Assembly: GCA_039090855.1 (NCBI GenBank)
Contig: CM076996.1
Span: forward strand, 44,358,469-44,422,468
From: Macrothele yani
Lineage: Eukaryota; Arthropoda; Arachnida; Araneae; Macrothelidae
Length of the DNA stretch: 64,000 bases
Direction: 5' to 3'
Shown: one piece after another, positions 1-9,762 of the stretch
Layout: each line of letters starts with the position of its first letter
Position numbering within the stretch: the stretch's first letter is position 1
The notes under the pieces: generated by a model
Databases searched by the model: none
Told to the model about the DNA's origin: nothing
The model's input: only the letters and a program-made list of their open reading frames with translations
Position numbers and translations under genes: made by a program

Positions 1-376
1 GGGGTAAGAAATTAGCCCTGTAACAAGAAATTCAGCGTACGAGACCCAAAATCTGTGAGAGTCCAGTTGATCTTAGAGTCATCCAGGCGCATACATTGGT
101 GCCAACTCTTGAAAAGAACGTATGCTTCAAACGTAAAGAAATATGCAAACCGCATTACACACCAGACGATCCGCTAGACGCAACATGAAGCAGGAGGAGA
201 TTCCTTACACGTCCCACAGTGCCATATAATGGTCAAATGTAAACCACAGTTGGAAACGGGTCAAATATTTCGGACCCGGACATCCCATAACTGGACCCAA
301 CCCGACCAGTCCGGACCCGTAACTGACTCGGACAAATCTGCTTTGAACTATAAATTCTAAACTCAATTTATATATA
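1..376. other. AT-rich flank, nothing recognised
   Basis: I see no domain-bearing reading frame, RNA or terminal repeat in this stretch. It includes a stretch rich in 'cggaccc' motifs around 270-325. It ends at the TA dinucleotide at 375-376 that borders the first Tc1-like element. Confidence 0.5.
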
Positions 377-618
377 CACTGACGGAAAAAAAAATCCCAA
401 CACCAAGAAAAGGTTGTGTTAGATAAACGACAGTTGTTAGGCGGTGAGAGTACATCTGTAAGATGACGTCTATGCAAATTTCGCGCTCGGTGCATACGTG
501 TGGCGCTAGTAGCGCCGCTCGGAACATGCAAAGCAGGTTTGCTGTAAATACGCGCTGTAACGTTCGTGAGCGTTAGTTATCATTGAGATTCGACGTAGTG
601 TGTTGATGTTAGTCAAGA

Positions 619-1641
619 ATGCCTTTAAGAAGACGAAGAAGCCATTATCAACACCTCACGGAGTTTGAACGAGGTCGTGTAATAGGGCTACGAGAAGGTG
701 GATTTTCGTTCCGCAATATTGCAGAACGACTTGGCAGGAATGTAGCCACTGTGCACGATTGTTGGCAGCGGTGGTCAAAGGAAGGTACTGCCTCAAGAAG
801 ACCGGGTTCCGGCCAGCCACGTGGCACTACTGAGAGGGAAGACCGCCATGTACGGCGTATGGCCGTGGTGCATCGTACCGCGTCTGCGGCAGCTATTCGA
901 GCTGCAGTTGCCACCACAGTGACACAACGAACTGTTACAAATCGGTTACTTGAAGTACAGCTCCGAGCCAGACGACCTGAAGCGTGCATTCCACTTACTC
1001 CAAACCACTGCCGTTTGCGACGTCAGTGGTGTCAAACTAGAGCTCATTGGAGGACGGAGTGGAGATCTGTTGAGTTTTCTGATGAAAGCCGGTTCTGCCT
1101 GGGGTGCCAGTGATGGCCGTGTGTTGGTTAGAAGGAGGCCAGGTGAGCGCCTGCAACCAACCTGTCTGCGGCCGAGACACACTGGACCTACACCTGGAGT
1201 TATGGTCTGGGGAGCAATTTCCTATGACAGCAGGAGCACTCTCGTGGTTCTCCCACGCACCCTGACGGCACAGTTTTACGTCGGTCTGGTGATTCAACCT
1301 GTTGTGCTGCCATTCATGAACAGCATTCCTGGGGGTGTTTTTCAACTGGATAACGCTCGCCCGCATACCGCTGTTGTAACCCAACATGCTCTACAGAGTG
1401 TCGACATGTTGCTGTGGCCTGCTAGATCACCAGATCTTTCACCAATCGAGCACGTATGGGACATCATTGGACGACAACTCCAGCGTCACCCCAACCAGCA
1501 TTAACCATCCCTGTATCGACCGACCAAGTGCAACAGGCATGGAACTCCATCCCACAAACTGACATCCAGCACCTGTACGACACAATGCATGAACGTTTGC
1601 GTGCTTGCATTCAACATTCTGGCGGTTACACCGGTTATTAA
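619..1641 (+). pseudogene. Tc1-like transposase pseudogene (DD32E type)
   Basis: This is a DNA transposase relic of the Tc1/mariner superfamily, whose products bind the element ends and cut and join DNA with a D,D,E metal site. The first 164 codons are open (start MPLRRRRSHY). They contain the helix-turn-helix DNA-binding region, the GxGxPR linker and the first catalytic Asp in FSDESRF. Relative to the sister copy, an extra G near 1102-1105 shifts the frame. Reading continues in another frame through VMVWGAIS, LDNARPH and SPDLSPIEHVWD, and a lost C near 1490 shifts it again before the C terminus GGYTGY. The spacing from the second Asp to the Glu is 32 residues, two fewer than the usual 34. 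A Q-to-L change precedes the second Asp. The gene is not functional as read. Confidence 0.9.
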
Positions 1642-1715
1642 TATACCAGCATTTCACATGTAAAATGGCTCTTCTCGCGCTTACATTAAGCTGTGATCTT
1701 GAAACCTTAATCGAT

Positions 1716-1755
1716 TAAATATGTTACCTATACAAATGTATAGGTAACATATTTA
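1716..1755. repeat. Perfect 19-bp hairpin inside Tc1-like copy 1
   Basis: The arms are 1716-1734 (taaatatgttacctataca) and 1737-1755, exact reverse complements with a 2-nt spacer. The sister element at 16855-16880 has the single-copy version of this stretch. The second arm was therefore gained in this copy. Confidence 0.9.
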
Positions 1756-1813
1756 CCGCCATTTCATTCCTCTACAACTATTTTTTTCGTGGAGTACCCT
1801 TTTTCAGTCAGTG

Positions 1814-2132
1814 TATATTCATATAAACGTAACTTAAGAGCAAAACTGAAGACTAAGGAAAAACTTTAGAATTTAAAACGAAGGTGTGAGTCAAAATTAT
1901 ATATGTATGTTTTTGCTTAGGTATCTTCTTTATAGAATATAAACGTAATATATATATATATTCATCCCAATAAACTGCTTGATATTTAATAACTGAAATC
2001 CTTTTTTAATAATAAAATTTGGTTACTTGCAAAATTTTAGTGCCATTTTTAGTGCCACTATTTTGCGTAATCCAGAAGTATAATGGCTGACTATGACCGC
2101 GACCATGCGGAGTATATTACAAATCGGAATCA
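1814..2132. other. AT-rich spacer with (TA)n
   Basis: No gene is visible. A stretch at about 1911-1965 (ttttgcttaggtatcttc, then taatagaat-like sequence and a TA run) reappears at about 60300-60355. It is a dispersed repeat linked to a TA microsatellite. Confidence 0.55.
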
Positions 2133-2498
2133 TTATTTACGATTACACAAATGCATTTTTTTAATGTATTTAGATTGTTCACTCTTTCCACACTTTGATG
2201 GAGGTGCGCATACTTTCATATGGTTCGTTAGATTTTTGTTTCCATAATCTTTTATTACACCGTCGACATCTTTCTTTGTAATTATACACTTTCCACATTT
2301 TGAACAAGAAGCAAGACCAAACAACACAGAATTATTCACCGGTTCCTTAATTAGACGAAGCAATTTCCAGCTTTCACTCTTCCCCTTGTGGTTTTCAAGA
2401 AGCACGTATTTGTTGGCCTCCACGCCTTTCTCAACCTTTTTAATAATAAATCCATCCGTATTGACAAATAAGGAGTTAATTTCGACATGACATGTCAT
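2133..2498 (-). pseudogene. BED-type zinc-finger fragment, hAT transposase-like
   Basis: A 121-residue frame starts at an ATG. Near its middle it has CSKCGKC, followed after a spacer by DYGNKNLTNHMKVC. This C-x2-C ... H-x3-C arrangement is that of BED zinc fingers, the DNA-binding heads of many hAT transposases and proteins derived from them. No dimerisation domain or catalytic part follows, so this is at best an N-terminal fragment. It could instead be one exon of a host BED-finger gene, but I see no splice sites that settle this. Confidence 0.5.
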
Positions 2499-2663
2499 GG
2501 GAACGGGATGTTAGCACATCAATTTAAAATCTCTGAATGCTCAATGTAAAGATGTGATGTGAAAAGTAACTCTTAGTCATATAGTGAACTTCGCACGGAG
2601 AGAGTGAATAAGCTGAGAAGCAGGCGAATGGCGTTTGCCTGGACAATCGCACTGTAAAAGAAC

Positions 2664-2903
2664 GCAGCCGTGGTGGCGCAGTGGTCTAAGCGATGGCCTC
2701 TGATCGTTCGTCAGAAAGGGACCCGGGTTCGAATCCCGGGTGAGGCATTGATGTTGTGTTTGTCTTACGGCGCTAGCTCTCTCACTTCCCTTGAACCAGT
2801 GACCCTAAATTAGGGACCGGTGACTGCTTATAGCCCATTGAGTTGCTCACGGTGGACCTTAAACCTCCAATCAAAAAAAAAAAAAATAAATAAATAAAAT
2901 AAA
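2664..2903 (+). repeat. tRNA-derived SINE, family 1, forward copy
   Basis: The head carries an A-box (tggcgcagtggtctaag) and a B-box (gggttcgaatcccgg). A body of about 130 bp follows, ending in an A-rich tail near 2873-2903. The same head and body occur in reverse at six other places in the window. It would be transcribed by RNA polymerase III from the internal boxes and mobilised by a LINE in trans. No clean target duplication was found for this copy. Confidence 0.9.
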
Positions 2904-2949
2904 ACAGCGCAAAGGAAGTATCTTTTTTAGTATCTTTTTAATTTGAATG

Positions 2950-3230
2950 CCGGTTGCTTCAACTAGCGAATCCTGTGATGGTTATATTCAAATTAATCGG
3001 AAACTTGAGACTTGGTCGTTCTGGGTGGTGTAGTGGTTAGCATACCTGGGCGCTATCTCGGAGACCCGGGTTCGATTCCCACTCCAGGACGACGAAATTT
3101 TCAAGTTTTCGGATTTTATCTGACTTACCATCCTTGTCCCAATTACACCAAAAAACGGATTATGATCTTCAAAATTTGTATTATATGGTGTAATCCCGTA
3201 TTTCATTCATGGCGTAGATGCTATTTAAGC
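2950..3230 (+). repeat. tRNA-like SINE, family 2, copy a
   Basis: A tRNA-like head at about 3021-3090 has ggtgtagtggttagc (A-box) and gggttcgattccc (B-box). A tail running through ttatggtgtaatcccg follows. A reverse copy lies at about 19440-19700. The shared sequence also covers about 70 bp before the head (from 'tgccggttgcttc'), so the repeat does not begin at the tRNA part. It is rejected as a functional tRNA gene because it is repeated with its flanks. Confidence 0.8.
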
Positions 3231-3818
3231 TAAAAGGAACGGGGCTTAAATTTCAAAGTCGATAAAGAGATGTAACAAAAACAGTGTTAGACTCAATGGA
3301 ACATTTGCTACGTAGGTCTTCATCTCTTTTTTTTTTTTTTTTTTTTTTTTTCTGAAACCGTCACGTGGGGAACAAGCTTTAACGTTTCAGTATAACTTGG
3401 TTTTTTTTTTGCAAGAATATTATTGAAGTGCAAGTATATAAATAAGTTTCTTTTTCTTCAGTTAGCAAAGTTCAACCGGCCCAAAATATGGCGACCCACC
3501 AGGAATTCTCCCGGTATCCTAAGCGGCCCAGCCCGCGCCTGGAGCAATGAAATTGAAACTCGGACAACCGTTTGCATGGAGAACAGCTAACAATAGCGTT
3601 CGAAAGTGAAAAGAGGAATTGGGCCTCATTAACACCGCTGGTTCAGAACCACGAAAGGGACAGTCTTCAAATCCTCCTTGAAGCACTAACTGAAGGGGAA
3701 ATGCCTTTAACTTGCAAAACATTCAAATTGGATTTTAAAGTTTACTGTTGCTAAAATCTATGATCCCACGGTTACAACATTACGCTAAACCAATCTTGGT
3801 TAAAGCCATTGTAAATTA
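3231..3818. other. Spacer with poly-T and no recognised gene
   Basis: It holds a T run at about 3328-3350 and short open frames without recognisable domains. No terminal repeats were found. Confidence 0.5.
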
Positions 3819-3849
3819 CACGGTCGAGTCACATTATTGTGACCACCAG

Positions 3850-5005
3850 CTAATATCCACAGTAACCGCCGTGTGCAGCGCGGACAGCAGCTAGACGTGC
3901 AGGGAGTGACTCAATAAGGTGCTGCTGGAAGGTGTTCACAAGTATATGTAGCCATGCTGACTGCAATGCATCTGACAGCTGCTGGAGGGTGCGTGGTGGA
4001 GGATCCATAGAGCGAACAACACGCTCAAGGTGGTCCCGCAGATGATCAATTGGGTTTGAGTTTGGGGAATTAGGGAGCCAGGGAAGTACTTTTAAGTCTT
4101 CATCGTGCTCTTCCAACCACTCTCGGACATTTCTAGCTGTTTGACACGTCGCATTGTCGTGCTGGAAGAACCCATTCGCCCCAGAGAAGATACTCAGCAT
4201 GTATGGGTGTACGTGGTCTGCAAGGATGGATTCATAATGAATTCGGTCCACAGTGCCTTCCACAGGTATGAGTGGACCCAGGGAATGCCATGAAAACATT
4301 CACCAGGCCATAACGCTGCCCCCACCAGCTTAGGTTCTTCTAGCAATGGTTGAAGAGTATTTGATCTTCAACCATTGCTGAGTCACGTTTTCTGCTTCAT
4401 CGAACGGATGGACGCCAACGTCCATCCGTTCGATGAAGCAGAAAACGTGACTCATCGGAGAAGGCAATCCTTTGCCAATCAGCGGAGGTACAATTCCGAT
4501 ACTGCCGTGCAAATGTAAGCCTTTTTTGCCGATGCACATTCGTTAGCATACGTGCAGTGACCATCCGTCTGCATCGGAGCCCCATACGTAGCAGGGTTCG
4601 CTGAACTGTCGTGTTAGACACACTTCCGGTAGCCTCCTGGTTCATTCGGCCAGTGAGTTGCTCCACTGTAGCGTGTCGATCGGCCCTCGCAAAATTTCGC
4701 AGCCGACGTTCACCTCTCACATCAACGGCACGTGGTGCTCCGCAGTTTTCACGTCGCTTATTCGCAATGGTACCATTTCTCCAGTCACGATGCACTTTAA
4801 CCACAGCAGCACGCAAATCGTTCACAAACTGCGCTGTTTCAGAAATAGTGCCACCTTTGTCCCGAAAGCCGATAATCGTCCTTGTTTGCAAATCTGATAA
4901 ATCGCTTCTTTTACTCATGACAGCAACGAGTGATATGCTTCCACAATGCCTACAGCAAACCTTATATACCCTCCAAGCCAGCTCACGACTCGTGCCTTCT
5001 TTCAT
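3850..5005 (-). pseudogene. Tc1-like transposase pseudogene, palindrome-disrupted
   Basis: The N-terminal block (5005 down to 4397) has a likely start at MSKRSDLSDLQTR (ATG complement at 4916-4918), helix-turn-helix sequence and FSDESRFLLHRTDGR with the first catalytic Asp. The C-terminal block (down to 3850) has FSWHSLGPL, QHDNATCQTA with the second Asp, and LPWLPNSPNSNPIDHL. Here the third acidic residue is Asp instead of Glu, with 36 residues between. About 100 bp expected between TDGR and the GGGS-VMAW block is replaced by inverted copies of neighbouring sequence. A stop also lies in the VMAW-stop-MFSW stretch. The DD36 spacing suggests one of the longer-spaced Tc1 relatives. It is not functional. 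Confidence 0.88.
4379..4454. repeat. Perfect 36-bp inverted repeat, 4-nt loop
   Basis: Arm 4379-4414 (tgagtcacgttttctgcttc...) is the exact reverse complement of 4419-4454, with ccaa between. A second perfect hairpin (15-bp arms, 4342-4356 and 4365-4379, 8-nt loop) abuts it. One arm corresponds to coding sequence and the other is its inverted copy. Confidence 0.95.
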
Positions 5006-5065
5006 TGGCTACGCACTGTTGACGTCGAAAGTAGGAAGTTATCACAATAATGTGACTCGACTGTG

Positions 5066-5651
5066 TATATACAGTTGAATTAAGAGTATGAATCATTTGA
5101 ATTATCTGCCTCTTCATAATTCTAGCTAAACTGCGGTATATTATCCTTTAGCCTCTGCTATTTCTTTATGTTAAAGGTGAGACATCATTAATTTGCTTCT
5201 TGACACGGCTTTTTTTGAGGGGGAGGGGGAGAAGCAGGGACGTACTGATGCCCCGCAACATTCATCACGGGAGAGTTTCACGGCTAAGAGGGCCTGTTGC
5301 TTCAGCAAAAAGATTGTACAGTCTTTTTTATGGCAACTTTGAATAAAGAAAAGCAATTTTTTTTTCCAGTAAATAGGTATAAAATTTTTGAAATCATTTT
5401 CGCGGATTTAATTTATAAAAACTGGATAACGGGGAAGCAGCTATTTCAGATGACTTGAGGCCCCTTTTCACAGCCAGAGTAACAGTTCCTATACATGTGT
5501 ATTAAAAAAAAAGAGTGTGAAAGGAATATCAGTTCAGTGGATGAAATTTTTATACCGATGAGGATAAAGTGTTACGTATTGGATGTGTGCATAAGGTCTA
5601 CCCGTTTCTGTAGGCTACAAAGAAAGGGGGAGAACACAGCAAATAACGTAC
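5066..5651. other. Spacer between two DNA transposons
   Basis: AT-rich with a G-rich patch near 5216-5235. No gene, RNA or clear repeat was recognised. The outer ends of the adjacent mariner could not be located here. Confidence 0.5.
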
Positions 5652-6669
5652 CTAGGATATCACATAATTGCCATCATTCTGTATGACCTCTTGCCATCTG
5701 TCTATGAATAGGTGAATCCCACGCTGGAAAAACTCCTGTGTTTTAGAGGCAAAAAAGCCATCGTCCACACCATCAAATGTTTGGAAAGCAAAGGCGTTCT
5801 GTAACGATCCAGAAAGGTGGTAGTCTGTAGGCACCAGGTCAGGGGAATACGCCGAGTGAGGTAACACTTCCCAACCAAAGTCCAGTATTTTTTGGCGAGT
5901 GATTAGAGCAGCATGAGGTCTGGCGTTATCATGATGCAGGATCACGCCTTTGCGATTGACGTGTGCTGGCCACTTCGATGTCAGTTGTTCTCGCAATCTT
6001 TCCAAGCGTTGGCAGTAGAGGTCAGCATTTATCGTTCGGTTAGGTGCCAACACCTCACAGTGGACTATTCCCTGGATAGCCCACCGAACATTCAACAAAA
6101 TATTTTTGGGATGCAGTCCTTCTTTTGAGGTCGATGGAGCATGCTCCACACCTTGGCACACAGTCCGTCGACGCTTTACATTACGGTACGGTACCCATTT
6201 CTCATCACCAGTTACAATTCGTCCCAAAAGCGGTTCATTTCTGCAACGAGAAAGCAAAGAAACTCGGGTACGGATTCTCTCCTCTCTTTGCTTTGCGGAA
6301 AACTGCTGCGGAACCCAGTTATCGAACTTGGCGATGAGCCCAAGCGCATGCACCCGTCTTTCGACTGTTGTTCTGTGCACCGGCAACGTTTCTGCTAATT
6401 CCTGAACGGTTGGATGTGGGTCGTTTCTCATTTGTTATGGCTTGGTCCACATCCTCGTCAGAAACCGCGGATGGACGTCCAGGACGTGGTTGATCTTTAC
6501 AGCTTCTGTCTGCGTTCCGGGATTTCCGAAACCAACGGCGACATGTGTTATCATCAACTGCATCCTCCTCATACATTTGGCAGATGTTGCGGCAAGCCGC
6601 GGCTGCAGTACTGCCTTTATCGAACTCGTACAGTAAACAATTTCTAATGTGCTCCTTATCGCATGCCAT
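5652..6669 (-). pseudogene. mariner transposase pseudogene (DD34D)
   Basis: The ATG at 6667-6669 starts a mariner-type frame. The N-terminal helix-turn-helix part is followed by the linker RPGRPSAVSDEDVDQAI. A frame change near 6420-6431 moves reading to the frame that begins RNDPHPTVQELAET. After it come WVPQQFSAKQ (the family WVPHEL-like motif), VTGDEKWV with the first Asp, HHDNARPHAA with the second, and YSPDLVPTDYHL with the third Asp. There are 34 residues between the last two, the mariner DD34D signature. With the frame joined the product would be about 340 residues, the usual mariner length. Because of the single frame break it is called a pseudogene, although a sequencing indel is possible. 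Confidence 0.92.
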
Positions 6670-6865
6670 GTTACACCGTCCGTGATTTCTGTTGCGAATG
6701 TCTTACTCAGACAAACGTAGTGCCTCTATATGCTCTACTGGACCAAGCTTTATTGGCCGAAAATTCGGCATCGCAGCGTCATCTGTGACGTAACTACCCC
6801 GATCGCAATTTGCATCTATTACAAAAACGGGTTGAACTTATGCACACACCCAATACTACAGATTG

Positions 6866-7094
6866 TTTTTTTTTTTTTTTTGATTGGAGGTTTAGCGACC
6901 GCCGTGAGCAACTCAATGGGCTATAAGCAGTCGCCCGTCCCTAATTCAGGGTCACTGGTTCCAGGGAAGGGAGAGAGCCAGTGCCGTAAGACAAACACAA
7001 CATCCATGCCTGACGGATTCGAACCCGGACCCCTTACGGACGAATGATCAGAGGCCAACGCCTTAGACCATTGCGCCACCGGGGCGGCACAGAG
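6866..7094 (-). repeat. tRNA-derived SINE, family 1, with target duplication
   Basis: The T run (reverse of the A tail) starts near 6868. The tRNA-like head is at the right end, with ggattcgaacccgg and cattgcgccaccgggg. The direct repeat acagattg lies at 6858-6865 and 7095-7102. The body shares 'actcaatgggctataagcag' with the other copies. Confidence 0.92.
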
Positions 7095-7102
7095 ACAGAT
7101 TG

Positions 7103-7600
7103 TTTGCACATAACTACGCATTCTTCAGAATATAATAGACAAAAGAACTTTGCGGGGACGAAGAAACAGAGAGTCGGATTATTTTTAATAAAAAAGTTAA
7201 GAGAAAATTTTTAATATGTACAAAACATTGTGGCATTATGTGAAGTTTTTTTTTTTTTTTATAATCAAGAGTAAATAATGAAAATAGTTTTACTTTTTTG
7301 TGCCACAATTCTTAATTGTTAATTATTTATTTGCTACTTATGTTCTGTATTTTCGTACAGATCGAGAAAGGTCATTAGAAATTCTCAGAGTAGTTCCGTG
7401 TTTTGTGTATGTGTGTGTTCTTGAGGCATTTCAAAGAGGCTGCGGGCCTTAGTTCGCTAAAAGAATAAAATTTGCATGCTATGATTAACTTTGGGGTAAG
7501 TGTTTCGTAGGGGTGGCGGTAAACTCCCACACTTTCTTCTGCTGCTAGGAAAACTGCCACACAGCGAAAAACTTCCACACCGGTAGACTTCTACATCTTC
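7103..7600. other. AT-rich spacer
   Basis: No gene recognised. A patch at about 7520-7585 has 'aaactgccacac' and 'cacaccggtag' words that resemble phrases in the fold-back element at 8350-9762. It may be a decayed relative. Confidence 0.4.
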
Positions 7601-7601
7601 C

Positions 7602-8312
7602 GACAAGAGTTAAGAAGTGGGATTAAAAATGAACTTTCAGAAGACAAAAGTGATGTACAAGGATTTTACAAGAAATGAAGATTTATCGATTGATGGAGAA
7701 AAGCTGTAGATAACAGATACATACGTTTATCCTGGACAGCAGATATCAAGTGAGGGTCACATTGATGAAGAAATTAATTGGCGTATAAAACTTGCCTGGA
7801 GAGCTTTTGGAAGAAACAGCATAATTTTCAATAGCAATATGCCATTATGTCTTAAAAGAAAAGTGTTTGATCAATGCATCCTTCCAGTGCTTACGTATGG
7901 TGCAGAGACATGGACCTTAACTAAAAGAGACATACAAAGGCTGCAGACAACTCAAAGAAGCATGGACAGGTGCATGCTTGGTGTAACCAGGAGAGATAAA
8001 GAAGAGAAACTCGTGGATCAGAAAAATGACAGATTGGAAGACATCATGATCAGAGTAAAATCCTTGAAATGGCAATGGGCTGGACATACTGCCAGAATAA
8101 CAGACCATCGATGGACAGTCGAAATTTTAAATTGGATTCCAAGGGACAGGAAAAGACCCAGAAGAAGACCACATGGGAGATGGGTGGATGAAATTCGAAA
8201 GTATGCAGGAGTAACATGGAGGAGACTGGCACAAGACAGACCGTTGTGGAAGAGGATTGGAGAGACCTTCATCCAGCAGTGGATTGATAATGGTTGACCA
8301 TGATGATGATTA
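7602..8312 (+). mobile_element. RTE-clade LINE, 5'-truncated fragment
   Basis: It encodes the C-terminal third of the RTE polyprotein, matching the copies at 43.4-47.7 kb: LPVLTYGAETWTLTKRD, then KWQWAGHTARITDHRW and ending IQQWIDNG. The 3' end is a short (gat)n tail, typical of RTE elements. One early stop (tag in the place of gag near 7707) and compensating shifts near 8000 show it is dead. Truncation from the 5' end is normal for LINE insertions. Confidence 0.93.
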
Positions 8313-8349
8313 TACACATTGCATTTCGTTCGGAGTGCTGAGATGGGTA

Positions 8350-9762
8350 AACGGTAAAAATACCACCAGGGAAAAATACCCCCGGAGAAAATACCCCTGA
8401 AAACTGAAAAGCGGAAAAAATGCCCCCAGAACAAATGGTTCACTGTAAACTGCCACACAGGAACACAGATGTGTGGCAGTGCTCCGGTGTGGCAATTTGC
8501 CGGCAACCCTGCCACACATCTTCAGCAACTTTGCTACAAAAGTTCAAGGGGGGGGGCTATAAAGATTGCCGTTTCTGGGCCTATATTGAGAATATATAGG
8601 CCCAGAAACGGCAATCTTTATACGTTCCATGTAAGCCAAGCGAGAATTGTACTTTAATTTGAAGAAATAAATTGCCGAGGAGACGAGGTACACTTGGTTG
8701 GGGGTGGGGGTGCTCTACCCTGAACATCCGTAATATTATATTATGGGCCGCTGCAGTCTGTCAGTGTATCCAGGCTGTTCCCCTTGAAGCGCCCGCGAGG
8801 TCCGTGAGCTTTGGGGGTGGGATTACCCGAAAATGTTAAAATGGACGTAGGCTGTAAACATTAGAACCATGCTTTACATAATGATTCTGTACACGACCAC
8901 GAATTTTCAGGTGGGTGGGGTGAATTCACCCTCCCACAAGTTTCTAAGAGCGCAGACAAGTGTTCAAGGTAAGGGATTTTGCTCGCAATTTCTATGCTTC
9001 GTGTTGTGTTTAATGGCAAACTATGTATGCTCCCCCAGAAATTTGGTGAAGCCTGTGAAAGGGATACCAGGTGCTTGATTTGGAGGGCTCTACCCTCAAC
9101 TTCCGTAATTTGATATTCTGGACCTCTAGAGTTGGTCAGTGTATCCTCGATGTTATCGCTGAATAGCTTAGAAACTTTGGGGGGGGGGGGCGTTACCCAG
9201 CCCTCCTGAAAATTCGTGGTCGTGTACAGTATTATTATATAAAGCATGGTACTAATGTTTACAGCTCTACGTCCATTTTAACATTTTAGGGGAAAGCCCC
9301 CCCCCCAGCTCATGGACCTCGCGGACACTTCAAGGGGAACTTCCTGGATACATTAGCACACTCCAGCAGCCCGGAATATAATATTACGGAAGTTGAGGGT
9401 TGAGCCTCCCCCCCCCCCCCCACAAGTGTACCTGGGATCCTCGGCAATTTATTTCTTCAAATTAAAGTACAATTCTCTCTTGGTTTACATGGAACGTTTT
9501 TGCGAAATTCGTTTGGAGTTCCCAATTCAGTTCTCAATATAGGCCCAGAAACGGCAATCTTTATAGCCCCCCCCCTTTAACTTTTGTGGCCAAGTTGCTG
9601 AAAGATGTGTGCCAGGGTTGCCGGTAAATTGCCACACCGGAACACTGCCACACATCAGTGTTCCTGTGTGGCAGTTTACAGTTCTGGGGGTATTTCTTCC
9701 GGGGGTATTTTTTCCGGGGGCATTTTTTCCGCTTTTCAGTTTTCAGGGGTATTTTTACCGTG
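8350..9762. mobile_element. Fold-back element, near-complete palindrome
   Basis: The left arm starts at cggtaaaaatacc (about 8350) and the right arm ends at the reverse complement, ggtatttttaccg (about 9762). The two halves, about 650-700 bp each, can be followed as reverse complements almost to the centre near 9100. Shared landmarks are gtgtggcagt..., 'tttgaagaaataaattgccg', 'gttaaaatggacgtag' and 'acgaccacgaattttcagg'. G/C homopolymer runs of varying length interrupt the arms. Within the left half a module (ctctaccctgaacatccg) recurs as ctctaccctcaacttccg. No transposase frame is present. The layout fits fold-back or long-TIR elements, but I do not recognise the family. Confidence 0.85.
8558..8622. 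repeat. 29-bp hairpin nested in the fold-back arm
   Basis: 8558-8586 (tataaagattgccgtttctg...) is the exact reverse complement of 8594-8622, with a 7-nt spacer. The corresponding place in the other arm (about 9496-9566 reversed) has unrelated sequence instead of the second copy. The small palindrome was therefore gained in the left arm only. Confidence 0.9.

Larger units (their letters stand above)
377..1813 (+). mobile_element. Tc1-like element copy 1 (broken)
   Basis: The left end starts cactgacggaaaaaaaa and the right end closes as ...gtcagtg. A TA lies at each side (375-376 and 1814-1815), the normal Tc1/mariner target duplication. A sister copy on the opposite strand at 16803-18207 shares the terminal repeats and the whole interior. 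This copy is about 1.44 kb and carries a frameshifted transposase. It also holds a 19-bp perfect hairpin (1716-1755) that the sister lacks. The right terminal repeat is more decayed than the left. Confidence 0.93.
3819..5065 (-). mobile_element. Tc1-like element, DD36-type, rearranged
   Basis: The ends cac(g/a)gtcgagtcacattattgtga are inverted repeats at 3819 and 5065, each bordered by TA (3817-3818 and 5066-5067). The length is about 1.25 kb. The transposase lies on the minus strand in two open blocks separated by two palindromes (4342-4379 and 4379-4454). Confidence 0.92.

Noticed and set aside
205..531. 108-codon minus-strand frame over the left end of the first Tc1-like element
   Set aside because: It starts at TTG and overlaps terminal-repeat sequence. 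The same frame recurs at the end of the sister copy as element DNA, not a gene.
2664..2750. tRNA gene-like A and B boxes (also at 3021, 19560, 35950, 39320, 39720 and in all family-1 copies)
   Set aside because: Each is repeated with its flanking body, and several carry direct repeats and A-rich tails. The anticodon arms do not fold well, so they are SINE heads, not tRNA genes.
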